Source: Prevotella sp. MGM1 (GTDB taxonomy: Bacteria > Bacteroidota > Bacteroidia > Bacteroidales > Bacteroidaceae). Taken from it: 64,000 bases of DNA. Positions 55,320-63,948 of this stretch are shown here, piece after piece (positions within the stretch are counted from its first letter, which is position 1; every line of letters begins with the position of its first letter). The notes under the pieces are model-generated. The model was not told the DNA's origin, ran no database searches, and was given only the letters and a program-made list of their open reading frames with translations. The stretch covers positions 62,001-126,000 of the forward strand of contig NZ_BEWV01000206.1 in assembly GCF_002933775.1 (NCBI RefSeq). The letters run 5' to 3'. The translations under genes were made by a program, and so were the position numbers.

Positions 55320-55351
55320 CAAAAGTAGTCAATAAATAAGTTTTTTTCAGA
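55320..55351 (-). promoter_or_regulatory. Promoter of the moxR-bat operon
   Basis: TACTTTTG (55320-55327) with TCTG (55348-55351) 20 bases upstream on the minus strand; one mismatch in the -33 element. Predicted leader about 35 bases. Confidence 0.6.
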
Positions 55352-55375
55352 AAACTACACCTTAATAAATCAAAA

Positions 55376-55409
55376 AAAGTTTCTTAATTTTTATATTTTA
55401 AGAAACTTT
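55376..55409 (-). terminator. Terminator of the ftsY-rimO-HU-HU/LysM operon
   Basis: Perfect 12-base arms AAAGTTTCTTAA / TTAAGAAACTTT (55376-55387 and 55398-55409) just after the stop of the HU-LysM gene, followed on the minus strand by a T-run. Confidence 0.8.
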
Positions 55410-55419
55410 TATATTCAAC

Positions 55420-56532
55420 TTACTTTCGTTTTTTCTTTAATTCCAATTTAGGTATTTTTATTTTTTGCCCCTCTTTTATTTTTGCATTCTGCTCCAAATC
55501 ATTATAAACCTCAATATAGCATACCATACCATCACCCAAAGTGACCCGAGATATACCAGTAAGAGTTTCCCCCGCTTTAACTGTTCTCACATGATCTGTC
55601 CCAATAATACGATAAGCACCTGTTCTCACACGATGATCTTTTGCTTCATATTGGTCATAATTCGATATTTGAATATTATCAAGAACAGTATTTTCTTGCT
55701 TTTGCAATGTATCTTTTTTGAATGCAACCTCACTCACATCTGATATCTCTTTTTTCTCAACTTTCGTTATTTTCTTTTTTATATTGATATTGGCCTTTTT
55801 AGCAACTGAAAATTTCGGAGTTTGAACATTTGGAGTTGAATCATATATTCCATAACGATAACCTCCATATGCAAATGCACAACATGCTATTGCTGAAATT
55901 ATAAAAAAAACAATCTTATTGTCTTTTTTAGTTGATAACATTATACTGTTAATATTATCATCCGTCATATTTTGAGAATCTAACTCTCCTTTGGTTTCAC
56001 TATTAATTTGAGAACTTAATAAAGAACTCTTACATTCCATTGGTCCTGCTACATTTTGCTTTTTATCTTCAACTTCATCATTCTCTATATCATCAATCTT
56101 GCTATCCAAGAATACTTCTGTGTTATTTTCATTTATTACAGAATCACCGTCATCTTTTTTTTTGACTTCGTCCGCTTCTTGAACATTCTCATCTATATTA
56201 ACTATTTCAATATCCTCCCCCAAAATAACTGTATCAAATTGTGAAAATGGTTTATTAACCAACTCTTTCATTGTTGAATCTGGTGTGAAAGTTATTTTTC
56301 CATGACTTTCTATCACAACTCGTTCTCCAGTATTAACATTAACACTTTCACGAGCATCAACTCCAATTATTTTAAAAGTCCCCAATCCTTTAACTTTGAC
56401 AAACCCGTCATTGTCTAATCCCGTCCTTATTACATTAAATATTGCATTGGCAAAGCCTTCGGACTCCAGACTCCCCAACTGATACCTTTCAATTAATACC
56501 TTTGATATTTCTTGTATTGAAATTCTCCCCAT
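55420..56532 (-). CDS. HU-type DNA-binding protein fused to membrane helix and LysM domain
   Basis: A 370-residue protein in four parts. Residues 1-95 are an HU/IHF-like DNA-binding domain (GLGTFKIIGVDARESVN, with the beta-arm region about 55-75). Residues about 100-200 are an acidic, probably disordered linker. Residues about 207-224 form a single membrane helix (VFFIISAIACCAFAYGGY). After a Lys-rich stretch (about 240-265) comes a C-terminal LysM domain (about 316-361, VKAGETLTGISRVTLGD). HU binds DNA and LysM binds peptidoglycan. If the N terminus is cytoplasmic and the C terminus periplasmic, as the flanking charges allow, the protein could tie the nucleoid to the cell wall; that role is an inference. 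It is 1 base after a plain HU gene. Confidence 0.85.
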   Translation of the reverse strand: MGRISIQEISKVLIERYQLGSLESEGFANAIFNVIRTGLDNDGFVKVKGLGTFKIIGVDARESVNVNTGERVVIESHGKITFTPDSTMKELVNKPFSQFDTVILGEDIEIVNIDENVQEADEVKKKDDGDSVINENNTEVFLDSKIDDIENDEVEDKKQNVAGPMECKSSLLSSQINSETKGELDSQNMTDDNINSIMLSTKKDNKIVFFIISAIACCAFAYGGYRYGIYDSTPNVQTPKFSVAKKANINIKKKITKVEKKEISDVSEVAFKKDTLQKQENTVLDNIQISNYDQYEAKDHRVRTGAYRIIGTDHVRTVKAGETLTGISRVTLGDGMVCYIEVYNDLEQNAKIKEGQKIKIPKLELKKKRK

Positions 56533-56533
56533 T

Positions 56534-56824
56534 TTATTTATCCTTACTTTCTGTCTTTAACTTATCTTTCCATGACGTATTGGGTTTGAACCCCAGTACA
56601 AGCTTTGGAGGAACAAGCATACGCTGCTGTGTTGAAGGATTAATCATTATACGCTCCAGCTTCTTCTTTACTTTGAAACAACCAAAATTTGATATCATCA
56701 CAGAATCTCCATCCATGAATTTATCACTCATAACATCTATGATATCTGTAACCATTCTTTGTGTATCAGATATACCATAACCTGTATCACGAGCCAATGC
56801 TGAAATAAACTCTTTATTATTCAT
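56534..56824 (-). CDS. HU-family DNA-binding protein
   Basis: A 96-residue protein from the ATG at 56824 (a TTG start three codons upstream would overlap rimO). It has the HU fold: an N-terminal helical pair (EFISALARDTGY), the GDSVMISNFGCFKVKK beta segment, and a C-terminal FKPNTSWKDKL. The beta-arm contains the INPSTQQRM stretch with the proline that kinks DNA in HU/IHF proteins. It lies between rimO (5-base gap) and the HU-LysM gene (1-base gap), so the two HU-type proteins are made together and could pair. Confidence 0.88.
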   Translation of the reverse strand: MNNKEFISALARDTGYGISDTQRMVTDIIDVMSDKFMDGDSVMISNFGCFKVKKKLERIMINPSTQQRMLVPPKLVLGFKPNTSWKDKLKTESKDK

Positions 56825-56829
56825 TATTC

Positions 56830-58131
56830 TCAATTTTGTATGACAGTTCCAAATAAATCAAAACTTTCTGCATCAACAATCTTCACATCATAAAAACTAC
56901 CTATAATCAATCGTCTCTCCGCAATAGGAATCAAAACTTCCGGATCTACTTCTGGAGAACTGTATTCTGTACGTCCTACATAATACTCTCCTTCTTTTCT
57001 ATCTATCAACACACGTACTATATTTCCAATCCTTTCTGCTTCAAATTCTGCATTTATTCGTTGCTGCAAAGTCATAATTTTATCAAGACGTTGCTGCTTT
57101 ATTTCTTCAGGAACATCATCTTCGTAATGTAATGCAGAATACGTATTTTCTTCTTCTGAATAAACGAATGCCCCCATACGTTCAAAACGCATTTCACGAA
57201 CAAAATCGATCAGTTCATTAAATTCCTCTTCCGTCTCTCCAGGAAAACCGACCATTAATGTTGTCCTAATATAAATTCCTGGCACTTTCCTACGTATACT
57301 TTCTATCAACTCATAAGTTTCTTTTTTAGTAATATTCCTATGCATACGCTTTAATACATTATCCGACACATGTTGTAAAGCAATATCCAAGTATTTACAT
57401 ACATTCTGCTTTTCGCGCATCACATCCAATAATTCTAAAGGGAAATTTGCAGGATAAGCATAATGCAAACGAATCCATTCCACCCCCGGAATATCTGCCA
57501 TGCGGGATATCAATTCCGCAATATGCTGTCTACCATCTATATCTACACCATAATATGTAAGTTCTTGAGCGATTATCTGAAACTCCTTTGTTCCATCTGA
57601 TACAAGTGAACGTACCTCATTTAATATTTCGTCCATCTGACGACTCTTATGCTTGCCTGTGATAATGGGTATTGCACAATAAGCACACCGTCTGTCGCAG
57701 CCTTCACTTATCTTTAGATAAGCATAATGCCGTGGAGTTGTTATATGATGTCTAATTCTTTCGGTCTCATCATCAGAAACTCCAAGTTCATTGAGTAATT
57801 CCGTATAATCAAACTTCCCATAATATTTATCGACTTGTGGTATCTCCGCTTCAAGTTCACCCTTGTATCTTTGTGACAAGCACCCCATCACATAAAGTCT
57901 CTCTATCTTACCTTCATCTTTCGCCTGTGCAAATTCCAATATTGTATTTATACTTTCCTGTTTGGCGTCTCCAATAAATCCACATGTATTTATTACAACT
58001 ATTTCTCCATGAGGATTTTCACTATCATGAGTACAATAATACCCCTTATTTTCAAATTTGTTCATAAGAATTTCAGTATCCACCAAATTCTTAGAACACC
58101 CCATTGTGATAAAATCAATCGTTTTCTTCAC
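56830..58131 (-). CDS. rimO: Ribosomal protein S12 methylthiotransferase
   Basis: A radical-SAM enzyme that adds a methylthio group to an Asp of ribosomal protein S12. The 433-residue protein has an N-terminal UPF0004 domain with cluster cysteines (FITMGCSKNLVDTE, NTCGFIGDA, MGCLSQRY). The radical-SAM core has CDRRCAYCAIP near 144-151, and a C-terminal TRAM domain starts near 365. All six cluster cysteines are visible. It begins 3 bases after ftsY. Confidence 0.95.
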   Translation of the reverse strand: MKKTIDFITMGCSKNLVDTEILMNKFENKGYYCTHDSENPHGEIVVINTCGFIGDAKQESINTILEFAQAKDEGKIERLYVMGCLSQRYKGELEAEIPQVDKYYGKFDYTELLNELGVSDDETERIRHHITTPRHYAYLKISEGCDRRCAYCAIPIITGKHKSRQMDEILNEVRSLVSDGTKEFQIIAQELTYYGVDIDGRQHIAELISRMADIPGVEWIRLHYAYPANFPLELLDVMREKQNVCKYLDIALQHVSDNVLKRMHRNITKKETYELIESIRRKVPGIYIRTTLMVGFPGETEEEFNELIDFVREMRFERMGAFVYSEEENTYSALHYEDDVPEEIKQQRLDKIMTLQQRINAEFEAERIGNIVRVLIDRKEGEYYVGRTEYSSPEVDPEVLIPIAERRLIIGSFYDVKIVDAESFDLFGTVIQN

Positions 58132-58134
58132 TTT

Positions 58135-59094
58135 TCAATCTGTTGTATTAAACAGAGAATTTACAAAATGATGTTTTCTAAACAACTGTAAATCTTCCAT
58201 ACCCTCACCAAGTCCTATATATTTCACAGGCACTTTCAATTGATCGCTTATGCCAATCACAACACCACCTTTGGCTGTGCCATCAAGTTTAGTTATAGCC
58301 AATGATGTAATCTGCGTAACCGCAGCAAACTGCTTGGCTTGTTCAAAAGCATTTTGGCCCGTACTTCCATCTAGCACAAGCATGACTTCATCCGGTGTTT
58401 GTGGAAGTACCTTTTTCATTACATCCTTTATTTTTTTTAACTCATTCATCAAGCCTATTTTATTATGAAGACGACCAGCCGTATCAATAATTACAACATC
58501 AGCATCATTTGCTTTTGCACTACTTAGTGTGTCAAACGCCACAGATGCCGGGTCACTACCCATTTGCTGCTTAACAACAGGGACACCGACACGTTCTCCC
58601 CAAATGCAAAGTTGCTCCACAGCCGCAGCTCTAAATGTATCGGCTGCACCAAGATAGACTTTCTTTCCTGCTTTCTTAAATTGATAGGCAAGTTTTCCTA
58701 TTGTTGTTGTTTTTCCAACACCATTTACTCCAACAACAAGTATTACATAAGGCTTATGACCAGAAGGCAACTCCCAATCATCATTATTCCCATTATTATT
58801 TTCAGCAAGTAAAGATGCAATCTCATCACAAAGAATACGATTAAGCTCGGAAGTACTTACATATTTATCTCGTGCCACCCTATCCTCAATTCGCTGTATA
58901 ATTTTCAGAGTTGTATCTACTCCTACATCACTCGTTATAAGTACTTCTTCCAAGTTGTCCAGAACGTCATCATCAACCTTCGACTTGCCTGCAACCGCAC
59001 GTGTCAATTTGTCAAATACACTTGTTTTAGTCTTTTCCAAGCCCTTATCAAGCGTTTCTTTTTTGTTCTTATTAAAAAAGCCGAAAATTCCCAT
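58135..59094 (-). CDS. ftsY: Signal recognition particle receptor FtsY
   Basis: GTPase that receives SRP-ribosome complexes at the membrane. The 319-residue protein begins MGIFGFFNKNKKE with a short N-terminal basic region. The N-domain helices are followed by the G domain: GVNGVGKTTTIGKLA (G1), DTFRAAA, DTAGRLHN (G3), TKLDGTAKGG (G4) and the closing GLGEGMEDL. The start at 59094 was chosen because the reading frame further upstream would run through the promoter and into the tRNA-Asp gene. TACCTTTG lies 19-26 bases upstream, leaving a leader of about 13 bases. Confidence 0.95.
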   Translation of the reverse strand: MGIFGFFNKNKKETLDKGLEKTKTSVFDKLTRAVAGKSKVDDDVLDNLEEVLITSDVGVDTTLKIIQRIEDRVARDKYVSTSELNRILCDEIASLLAENNNGNNDDWELPSGHKPYVILVVGVNGVGKTTTIGKLAYQFKKAGKKVYLGAADTFRAAAVEQLCIWGERVGVPVVKQQMGSDPASVAFDTLSSAKANDADVVIIDTAGRLHNKIGLMNELKKIKDVMKKVLPQTPDEVMLVLDGSTGQNAFEQAKQFAAVTQITSLAITKLDGTAKGGVVIGISDQLKVPVKYIGLGEGMEDLQLFRKHHFVNSLFNTTD

Positions 59095-59112
59095 ATTAAT
59101 ACATTTTAGTTG

Positions 59113-59120
59113 CAAAGGTA
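59113..59120 (-). promoter_or_regulatory. -7 element of the ftsY operon
   Basis: TACCTTTG on the minus strand, identical to the -7 element of the tRNA-Asp gene 219 bases upstream. It rules out the longer ftsY start. Confidence 0.6.
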
Positions 59121-59199
59121 CAACAAAAAAATTGATAGACGGAGAAAAACAAAGGAAAAACAAGAAAATACAAAACTCAAATGTGTTTATGTAATAAAA

Positions 59200-59233
59200 T
59201 AAGAGTTCTGAAATATTTATTCCAGAACTCTTA
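59200..59233 (-). terminator. Terminator of the tRNA-Asp gene
   Basis: Perfect 11-base arms TAAGAGTTCTG / CAGAACTCTTA (59200-59210 and 59223-59233), two bases after the tRNA 3' end, followed on the minus strand by ATTTTATT. Confidence 0.85.
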
Positions 59234-59235
59234 TG

Positions 59236-59309
59236 CGGTGCGTACGGGACTCGAACCCGTGACCCCATGCGTGACAGGCATGTATTCTAACCAACTGAAC
59301 TAACGCACC
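59236..59309 (-). tRNA. tRNA-Asp (GUC)
   Basis: A 74-base cloverleaf: acceptor stem GGTGCGT/ACGCACC with discriminator G, D-loop containing AGTTGG, anticodon stem CATGC/GCATG around loop CTGTCAC (anticodon GTC), and T-arm ACGGG-TTCGAGT-CCCGT. CCA is not encoded. It is transcribed alone from a fully consensus promoter. Confidence 0.97.
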
Positions 59310-59331
59310 AATCTTTCTCCGTTTGCGGATG

Positions 59332-59363
59332 CAAAGGTACTAATAAAAAATTGAACAACCAAA
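59332..59363 (-). promoter_or_regulatory. Consensus promoter of tRNA-Asp
   Basis: TTTG (59360-59363), 20-base spacer, TACCTTTG (59332-59339) on the minus strand; transcription is predicted to start about 15 bases before the mature tRNA. Confidence 0.85.
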
Positions 59364-59378
59364 TTTATTCTGTAAAAA

Positions 59379-59900
59379 TCACAAAAAAGTTTGTACCAAT
59401 AGTGCATTTTGAAACCTATTACCGTCATACAACCAATCATGTAATACTCCACCGATTGAGTATCCCATTTTTTCAAACAAGTGTATAGATGCATTATTAG
59501 TTTCAGCTACAAATGCATAAAGTTGATGCAAATGCAATATATTCTTAGAATACGTTGCAAGATGATTTAATATACTTCCGGCATATCCCTGATTACGATA
59601 TTTGTCAATAACAACAATACTGACTTCTGCACGCAAATGACGAGGATCAAAATTTATGACATCAGCGATCCCAACAATTTCATTATCTTTGTTTTCAACC
59701 ATTAATCTTACTTGTTTGTCTGTATATATATCTCCGGTAACAGATAAGATATAATCATGCAGTGTAAATTTTGAATATGGCACATTAGTTATTCCGACAT
59801 TCCACAACGCTACATTATTTTCTATTTCATAGAGAATTTCAAGATCTTCCGGTTCCAACGCCCGTAATTTTACATGTGGAAAAATATCCATATCTCTCAT
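59379..59900 (-). CDS. GNAT-family N-acetyltransferase
   Basis: A 173-residue cytoplasmic acetyltransferase. The N-terminal KLRALEPEDLEILYEIENN, the VIDKYRNQGYAGSIL acetyl-CoA loop (R-x2-G-x-A variant, about 96-110) and the C-terminal NNASIHLFEKMGYSIGG are typical of the RimJ/RimL-like branch of the GNAT superfamily. Substrate unknown. The start directly follows the glycosyltransferase stop (adjacent bases 59900/59901), so they are co-transcribed. It is the last gene before the tRNA promoter, and no terminator is seen in the gap. Confidence 0.87.
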   Translation of the reverse strand: MRDMDIFPHVKLRALEPEDLEILYEIENNVALWNVGITNVPYSKFTLHDYILSVTGDIYTDKQVRLMVENKDNEIVGIADVINFDPRHLRAEVSIVVIDKYRNQGYAGSILNHLATYSKNILHLHQLYAFVAETNNASIHLFEKMGYSIGGVLHDWLYDGNRFQNALLVQTFL

Positions 59901-61091
59901 TTATCTTATTATTTCATCCGGAGTTATAAGTATCCCTGTATTAACGTTAAATGTTCCCAACTTGACATTAGTATCCTTATTTTTTGACATAAAATTAATT
60001 ATATTCTCATAACTGTACACTGTTGTATCAAAAACTATATATGTCACCGCCTTTCCATCCGCACAAACTGAGAAAGGTATTTTCCTTATTTCATTCTCAT
60101 TTTTCACACAAAACGATTCTGTCGTTAATCCCATACGATGGGATATTTCTATACACGATTTCAACATTCTTTCATTTCCGATAAATATAAACTTAGGCTC
60201 ATTACCAAACTTTTCTACAAAACCGAGAGATTTACGCATCCATTTAGTCATCATCACAACAAACGCAATAAAAGCCTTCATGTATATGGCAACCTTTATA
60301 GGCAAAACAACCCCCAATTTAAGATGTCCATAATGCTTACGAAAAAAGATCAACATGGCTTGATAAAACACATGAACGTATCTAAAAGATGTCTTGTGCG
60401 TGCTTTCTCCTTTATAATGCAATATTTGAAACGGCAAATACCAGTTATCAAATCCCCCCTTCAGTAATCTATATGACAAATCAATATCCTCTCCATACAT
60501 AAAAAAATCAGTATCAAGAAGTCCCACTTTATCAAGCGCAGAGCGCCTTACCAAAAAGAATGCTCCGCTTACCACATCTATTTTTGCCGGTTTGTCCCAG
60601 TCCAAATAACTCATATAATAACGTCCGAAACGTTTACTTTTCGGAAATTTTGCGCAAAGTCCGCACATTTTATAAAAAGAAGTCATTGGTGTAGGTAAAC
60701 CACGTCGCGATTCCATTGCCACAGTCCCGTCTGCATTATACATCTTAACCCCGACTCCTCCTGCATTCAAATGCTTATCCGAAAATTCTAAAGCCCCACG
60801 AATTGTATTCTCACACACAAACGTATCAGGATTAAGCAGCAATATATATTCTCCCGAAGAGCGTCTTATCGCAATATTATTAGCTCTTGCAAACCCTAAA
60901 TTTCTATTAGACTCTATTATATTTACATATTCAAACCGCTTACGAAGATACCCGATAGAATCATCTTCTGAATGATTGTCAACTACAAAAATTTCACTTT
61001 CTATACCTTTGAGAGCTTTCTCCAAACTATTAAGACACTGCTCTATATAGTATTTTACATTATAGTTTACGATTACAACTGTCAGTTTCAT
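59901..61091 (-). CDS. Family 2 glycosyltransferase (rhamnosyltransferase-like)
   Basis: A 396-residue protein with an N-terminal GT-A domain: VVIVNYNVKYYIEQCL, the VVDNHSEDDS nucleotide site, SNRNLGFARANN, and the LLLNPDTFV segment (DxD-like). The acceptor motif is GEDIDLSYRL. The C-terminal part has a membrane-associated region near 262-285. It resembles GT2 enzymes that act in O-antigen, capsule or cell-wall polysaccharide synthesis. No other polysaccharide gene is close, so the acceptor is unknown. It overlaps the membrane-protein gene upstream by 4 bases. Confidence 0.87.
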   Translation of the reverse strand: MKLTVVIVNYNVKYYIEQCLNSLEKALKGIESEIFVVDNHSEDDSIGYLRKRFEYVNIIESNRNLGFARANNIAIRRSSGEYILLLNPDTFVCENTIRGALEFSDKHLNAGGVGVKMYNADGTVAMESRRGLPTPMTSFYKMCGLCAKFPKSKRFGRYYMSYLDWDKPAKIDVVSGAFFLVRRSALDKVGLLDTDFFMYGEDIDLSYRLLKGGFDNWYLPFQILHYKGESTHKTSFRYVHVFYQAMLIFFRKHYGHLKLGVVLPIKVAIYMKAFIAFVVMMTKWMRKSLGFVEKFGNEPKFIFIGNERMLKSCIEISHRMGLTTESFCVKNENEIRKIPFSVCADGKAVTYIVFDTTVYSYENIINFMSKNKDTNVKLGTFNVNTGILITPDEIIR

Positions 61092-61519
61092 CCCCTTGCA
61101 TTATATAGTTCCTCCTCACATTTTGTCTTGCCTGGATACACAAAAAACATGCTTATAAATACTATAATAGCAAGATAACCGAATGAACTTTGCATGAATA
61201 GATAATACAACAAAATATTCATTGCAAACAAACTGCCAAGGATAACCAACCTTATCTTGCCCCATTTTACTAACGCACGTTTTCCACTGAAAGCCAATTC
61301 CTTACGAACTTTGGTAAACTTAAACAACCGAAGTGAGACTGGTATACATATTATGGTTACCAATTCCATAACAGACATAACGACAAACTCTAATTGACCG
61401 TATGCATCTAAAAGTATTCCTTGTCCTATACCCCAAAGCTCAAAAAAGCCAACAAATAATAATGGCAACAATATCGCAATAATGAATATTGTCAATAGAT
61501 TTTTTCTTGTTTTATCCAT
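61088..61519 (-). CDS. Small integral membrane protein of unknown function
   Basis: A 143-residue protein with four hydrophobic segments (about 8-28, 40-63, 88-108 and 111-130) joined by short charged loops; the loop between helices 2 and 3 is strongly basic. I do not recognise a family. The ATG at 61519 was preferred over a TTG at 61540 that would overlap recR. It overlaps the glycosyltransferase gene by 4 bases, so the two may act together in the membrane. Confidence 0.7.
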   Translation of the reverse strand: MDKTRKNLLTIFIIAILLPLLFVGFFELWGIGQGILLDAYGQLEFVVMSVMELVTIICIPVSLRLFKFTKVRKELAFSGKRALVKWGKIRLVILGSLFAMNILLYYLFMQSSFGYLAIIVFISMFFVYPGKTKCEEELYNARG

Positions 61520-61526
61520 ATTAGAT

Positions 61527-62141
61527 TTATTTTTTATCAAATGGTGTCCTGTTTAATATAGATCTACCAAGAGTAACTTCGTCTGTATACTCCAATTCGT
61601 CTCCAACAGATATGCCTCTTGCGATAACGCTAAGTTCAATATCAAACGACGATAGTTTCCTGTATATGTAAAAGTTGGTCGTATCACCTTCCATAGTCGA
61701 ACTCAGAGCCAATATCACCTCTTTTATATCACCTTCAGATACCCTGTTTACAAGAGACTCTATCTCTATATCTCCTGGGCCAATACCATCCATAGGCGAT
61801 ATTACTCCACCAAGAACATGATATAAACCATCGAACTGCTGCGTATTTTCGACAGCCATAACATCCTGAATATTTTCCACTACACATATAACAGTGCTGT
61901 CACGCCTCATATCTGCACATATAGGACAAATATCCGTATCGCTGATATTATGGCATTTAGAACAATGCTTTACTTCATTGCGCATTTTACTTATTGAACC
62001 CGCAAAAGCATTTACAGATTCCACGTCCTGCCGCAATAGATGAAGAACCAACCTAAGAGCGGTCTTGCGCCCCACTCCCGGTAGTTTGGCAAACTCGCCC
62101 ACCGCCTTTTCAAGTAATCGTGAAGGATAATGATGTTCCAT
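61527..62141 (-). CDS. recR: Recombination mediator protein RecR
   Basis: Helps RecF and RecO load RecA at gaps. The 204-residue protein has an N-terminal helix-hairpin-helix ([12 protein letters not shown]). The zinc site is built from Cys pairs in HCSKCHNIS and [10 protein letters not shown], and the Toprim domain begins with [14 protein letters not shown]. The C-terminal [21 protein letters not shown] is conserved. It lies 7 bases after the ABC-F gene and 7 bases before the membrane-protein gene. Confidence 0.96.
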   Translation of the reverse strand: MEHHYPSRLLEKAVGEFAKLPGVGRKTALRLVLHLLRQDVESVNAFAGSISKMRNEVKHCSKCHNISDTDICPICADMRRDSTVICVVENIQDVMAVENTQQFDGLYHVLGGVISPMDGIGPGDIEIESLVNRVSEGDIKEVILALSSTMEGDTTNFYIYRKLSSFDIELSVIARGISVGDELEYTDEVTLGRSILNRTPFDKK

Positions 62142-62148
62142 GCCTGAA

Positions 62149-63939
62149 TTACTTTATTTCTATCTCACTAAGTTCAAGCCATCTCATACTTTTCTCTTCC
62201 AGTTCTTGTTGTAATACGGGAAGTCGCTTACTATTCTCAGTCAATTCATCAACACTAAGTGTTCCGCTGCACAATGCAGCTTCAATATTCTTCTGTTCAT
62301 GCTCCAAATCTGATATTTCTTTTTCCAATATAGAGAACTCCATCTTTTCTTTGTAAGTCATCCTACGCCTTGTATCATTATGGTAGTTCTTTTTACCCGA
62401 TACCTTTTTGTCACATCCCACCTTTCTATCTTCCTTAGCCGACTCCAATGCATTCCACGATCTGTATTGCGTATAATTACCGGGAAAATCCTTTATTTCC
62501 CCATTGCCCTTGAATACTAGAAGATGATCAACTACCTTATCCATAAAATAACGGTCATGGCTCACAACAATGACACACCCTGGAAAATCGGCAAGATACT
62601 CCTCCAACACCTGAAGTGTCACTATGTCAAGATCATTCGTCGGCTCGTCTAATACAAGAAAATTAGGATTACGCATCAGAACCGTACATAAATAAAGTTT
62701 ACGCCGCTCGCCGCCACTCAACTTATATACGTAGTTATGCTGCTGCTCGGGAGTAAACATGAAATACTGCAGAAATTGAGATGCCGTCATATGACGTCCG
62801 CCACCTAAATCAATATAGTCAGCAATTGCCGTTATAACATCTATAACTTTTTGTCTTTCATCAAATACAAGACCTTCTTGGGAAAAATAACCGAACCGTA
62901 CAGTCTCACCAACAACGATTTTACCAGAATCAGGTTTCTCTTGCCCAATTAGCATTTTGACAAATGTCGACTTTCCTGTGCCATTATTTCCTACTATACC
63001 CATTTTCTCATACCGTGAAAAATTATAATAGAAATCATTCATCACCACACACTCAGGCGACCATGCTTTGGATATATACTGGCATTCAAAAATTTTTGTA
63101 CCTATATATACACTACTTGATTTCAACCGTATCTGTCGCTCCTCTACACGCCGTTTAGCCACCTTTTCCAACTCATAGAAAGCCTCCTCCCTGTATCTTG
63201 CCTTATGCCCTCGAGCCTGAGGCATACGCCGCATCCAATCCAACTCTGTTCTATAAAGATTATTAGCCCGTGCAATCTCAGCGTTTTTGGCATCTATACG
63301 TTCTTGTCGTTTTTCTAAATAATAACTATAGTTTCCACGATAGGTATATATTTTATTGTCGTCAAGCTCCAAAATAACACTGCACACCCTGTCAAGAAAG
63401 AACCTGTCATGGGTCACCATCAGTAAAGTTTTGTTACCGCGGGCAAGAAACAATTCCAACCACTCTATCATTTCAAGATCAAGATGGTTTGTCGGCTCAT
63501 CGAGTATCAATAAATCAGGCTCCGTAATAAGTACATTTGCCAATGCGACCCTTTTTTGCTGACCTCCACTAAGCTGATTGATCTGTTGAGAAAGATCTGT
63601 AATTTTAAGCTTTGTCAATATTTGCTTGGCCTTAAGCACCATTTCATCGTCACCACGATGATTGAAGCAAGCGTCAAGTACGGAATCTTCCGGATTAAAT
63701 TTAGGAGACTGTTCAAGGTACCCTATTTTCAAATTGCGCCTAAAAACAATTTCTCCGGAATCATAAGTATCTTGCCCAGATATAATAGACAATAACGTTG
63801 ATTTACCCGTACCGTTTTTTGCTATAAGTCCTACTTTCTTGCCTTCTGCTATGCTGAAACTTATATCCTCAAATAATGTAAGAGCACCAAATGATTTTGT
63901 CAGGTTCTGAACATCTAAATATGGAATTTCTTTTGCCAT
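62149..63939 (-). CDS. ABC-F family ATPase (Uup type)
   Basis: A 596-residue soluble protein with two ABC domains and no membrane segment. Domain 1 has Walker [15 protein letters not shown] (37-50) and signature [12 protein letters not shown]. The interdomain arm and linker follow (about 240-300). Domain 2 has [13 protein letters not shown] and [11 protein letters not shown]. The C-terminal coiled coil (about 530-596) is rich in Glu, Lys and Leu. ABC-F proteins act on the ribosome to relieve stalling or protect against antibiotics; the C-terminal coiled coil resembles Uup. It lies 9 bases downstream of the partial gene at the window end. Confidence 0.9.
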   Translation of the reverse strand: MAKEIPYLDVQNLTKSFGALTLFEDISFSIAEGKKVGLIAKNGTGKSTLLSIISGQDTYDSGEIVFRRNLKIGYLEQSPKFNPEDSVLDACFNHRGDDEMVLKAKQILTKLKITDLSQQINQLSGGQQKRVALANVLITEPDLLILDEPTNHLDLEMIEWLELFLARGNKTLLMVTHDRFFLDRVCSVILELDDNKIYTYRGNYSYYLEKRQERIDAKNAEIARANNLYRTELDWMRRMPQARGHKARYREEAFYELEKVAKRRVEERQIRLKSSSVYIGTKIFECQYISKAWSPECVVMNDFYYNFSRYEKMGIVGNNGTGKSTFVKMLIGQEKPDSGKIVVGETVRFGYFSQEGLVFDERQKVIDVITAIADYIDLGGGRHMTASQFLQYFMFTPEQQHNYVYKLSGGERRKLYLCTVLMRNPNFLVLDEPTNDLDIVTLQVLEEYLADFPGCVIVVSHDRYFMDKVVDHLLVFKGNGEIKDFPGNYTQYRSWNALESAKEDRKVGCDKKVSGKKNYHNDTRRRMTYKEKMEFSILEKEISDLEHEQKNIEAALCSGTLSVDELTENSKRLPVLQQELEEKSMRWLELSEIEIK

Positions 63940-63948
63940 TGCGTTATT

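Noticed and set aside
58135..59268. Longer FtsY of 377 residues with an N-terminal membrane segment
   Set aside because: The extension reads through the ftsY -7 element and into the tRNA-Asp gene and its terminator; the standard MGIFGFF start at 59094 fits.
59236..59309. tRNA-Asp as an integration site for a mobile element
   Set aside because: No integrase, no direct repeat of the tRNA 3' end and no foreign-looking genes on either side.
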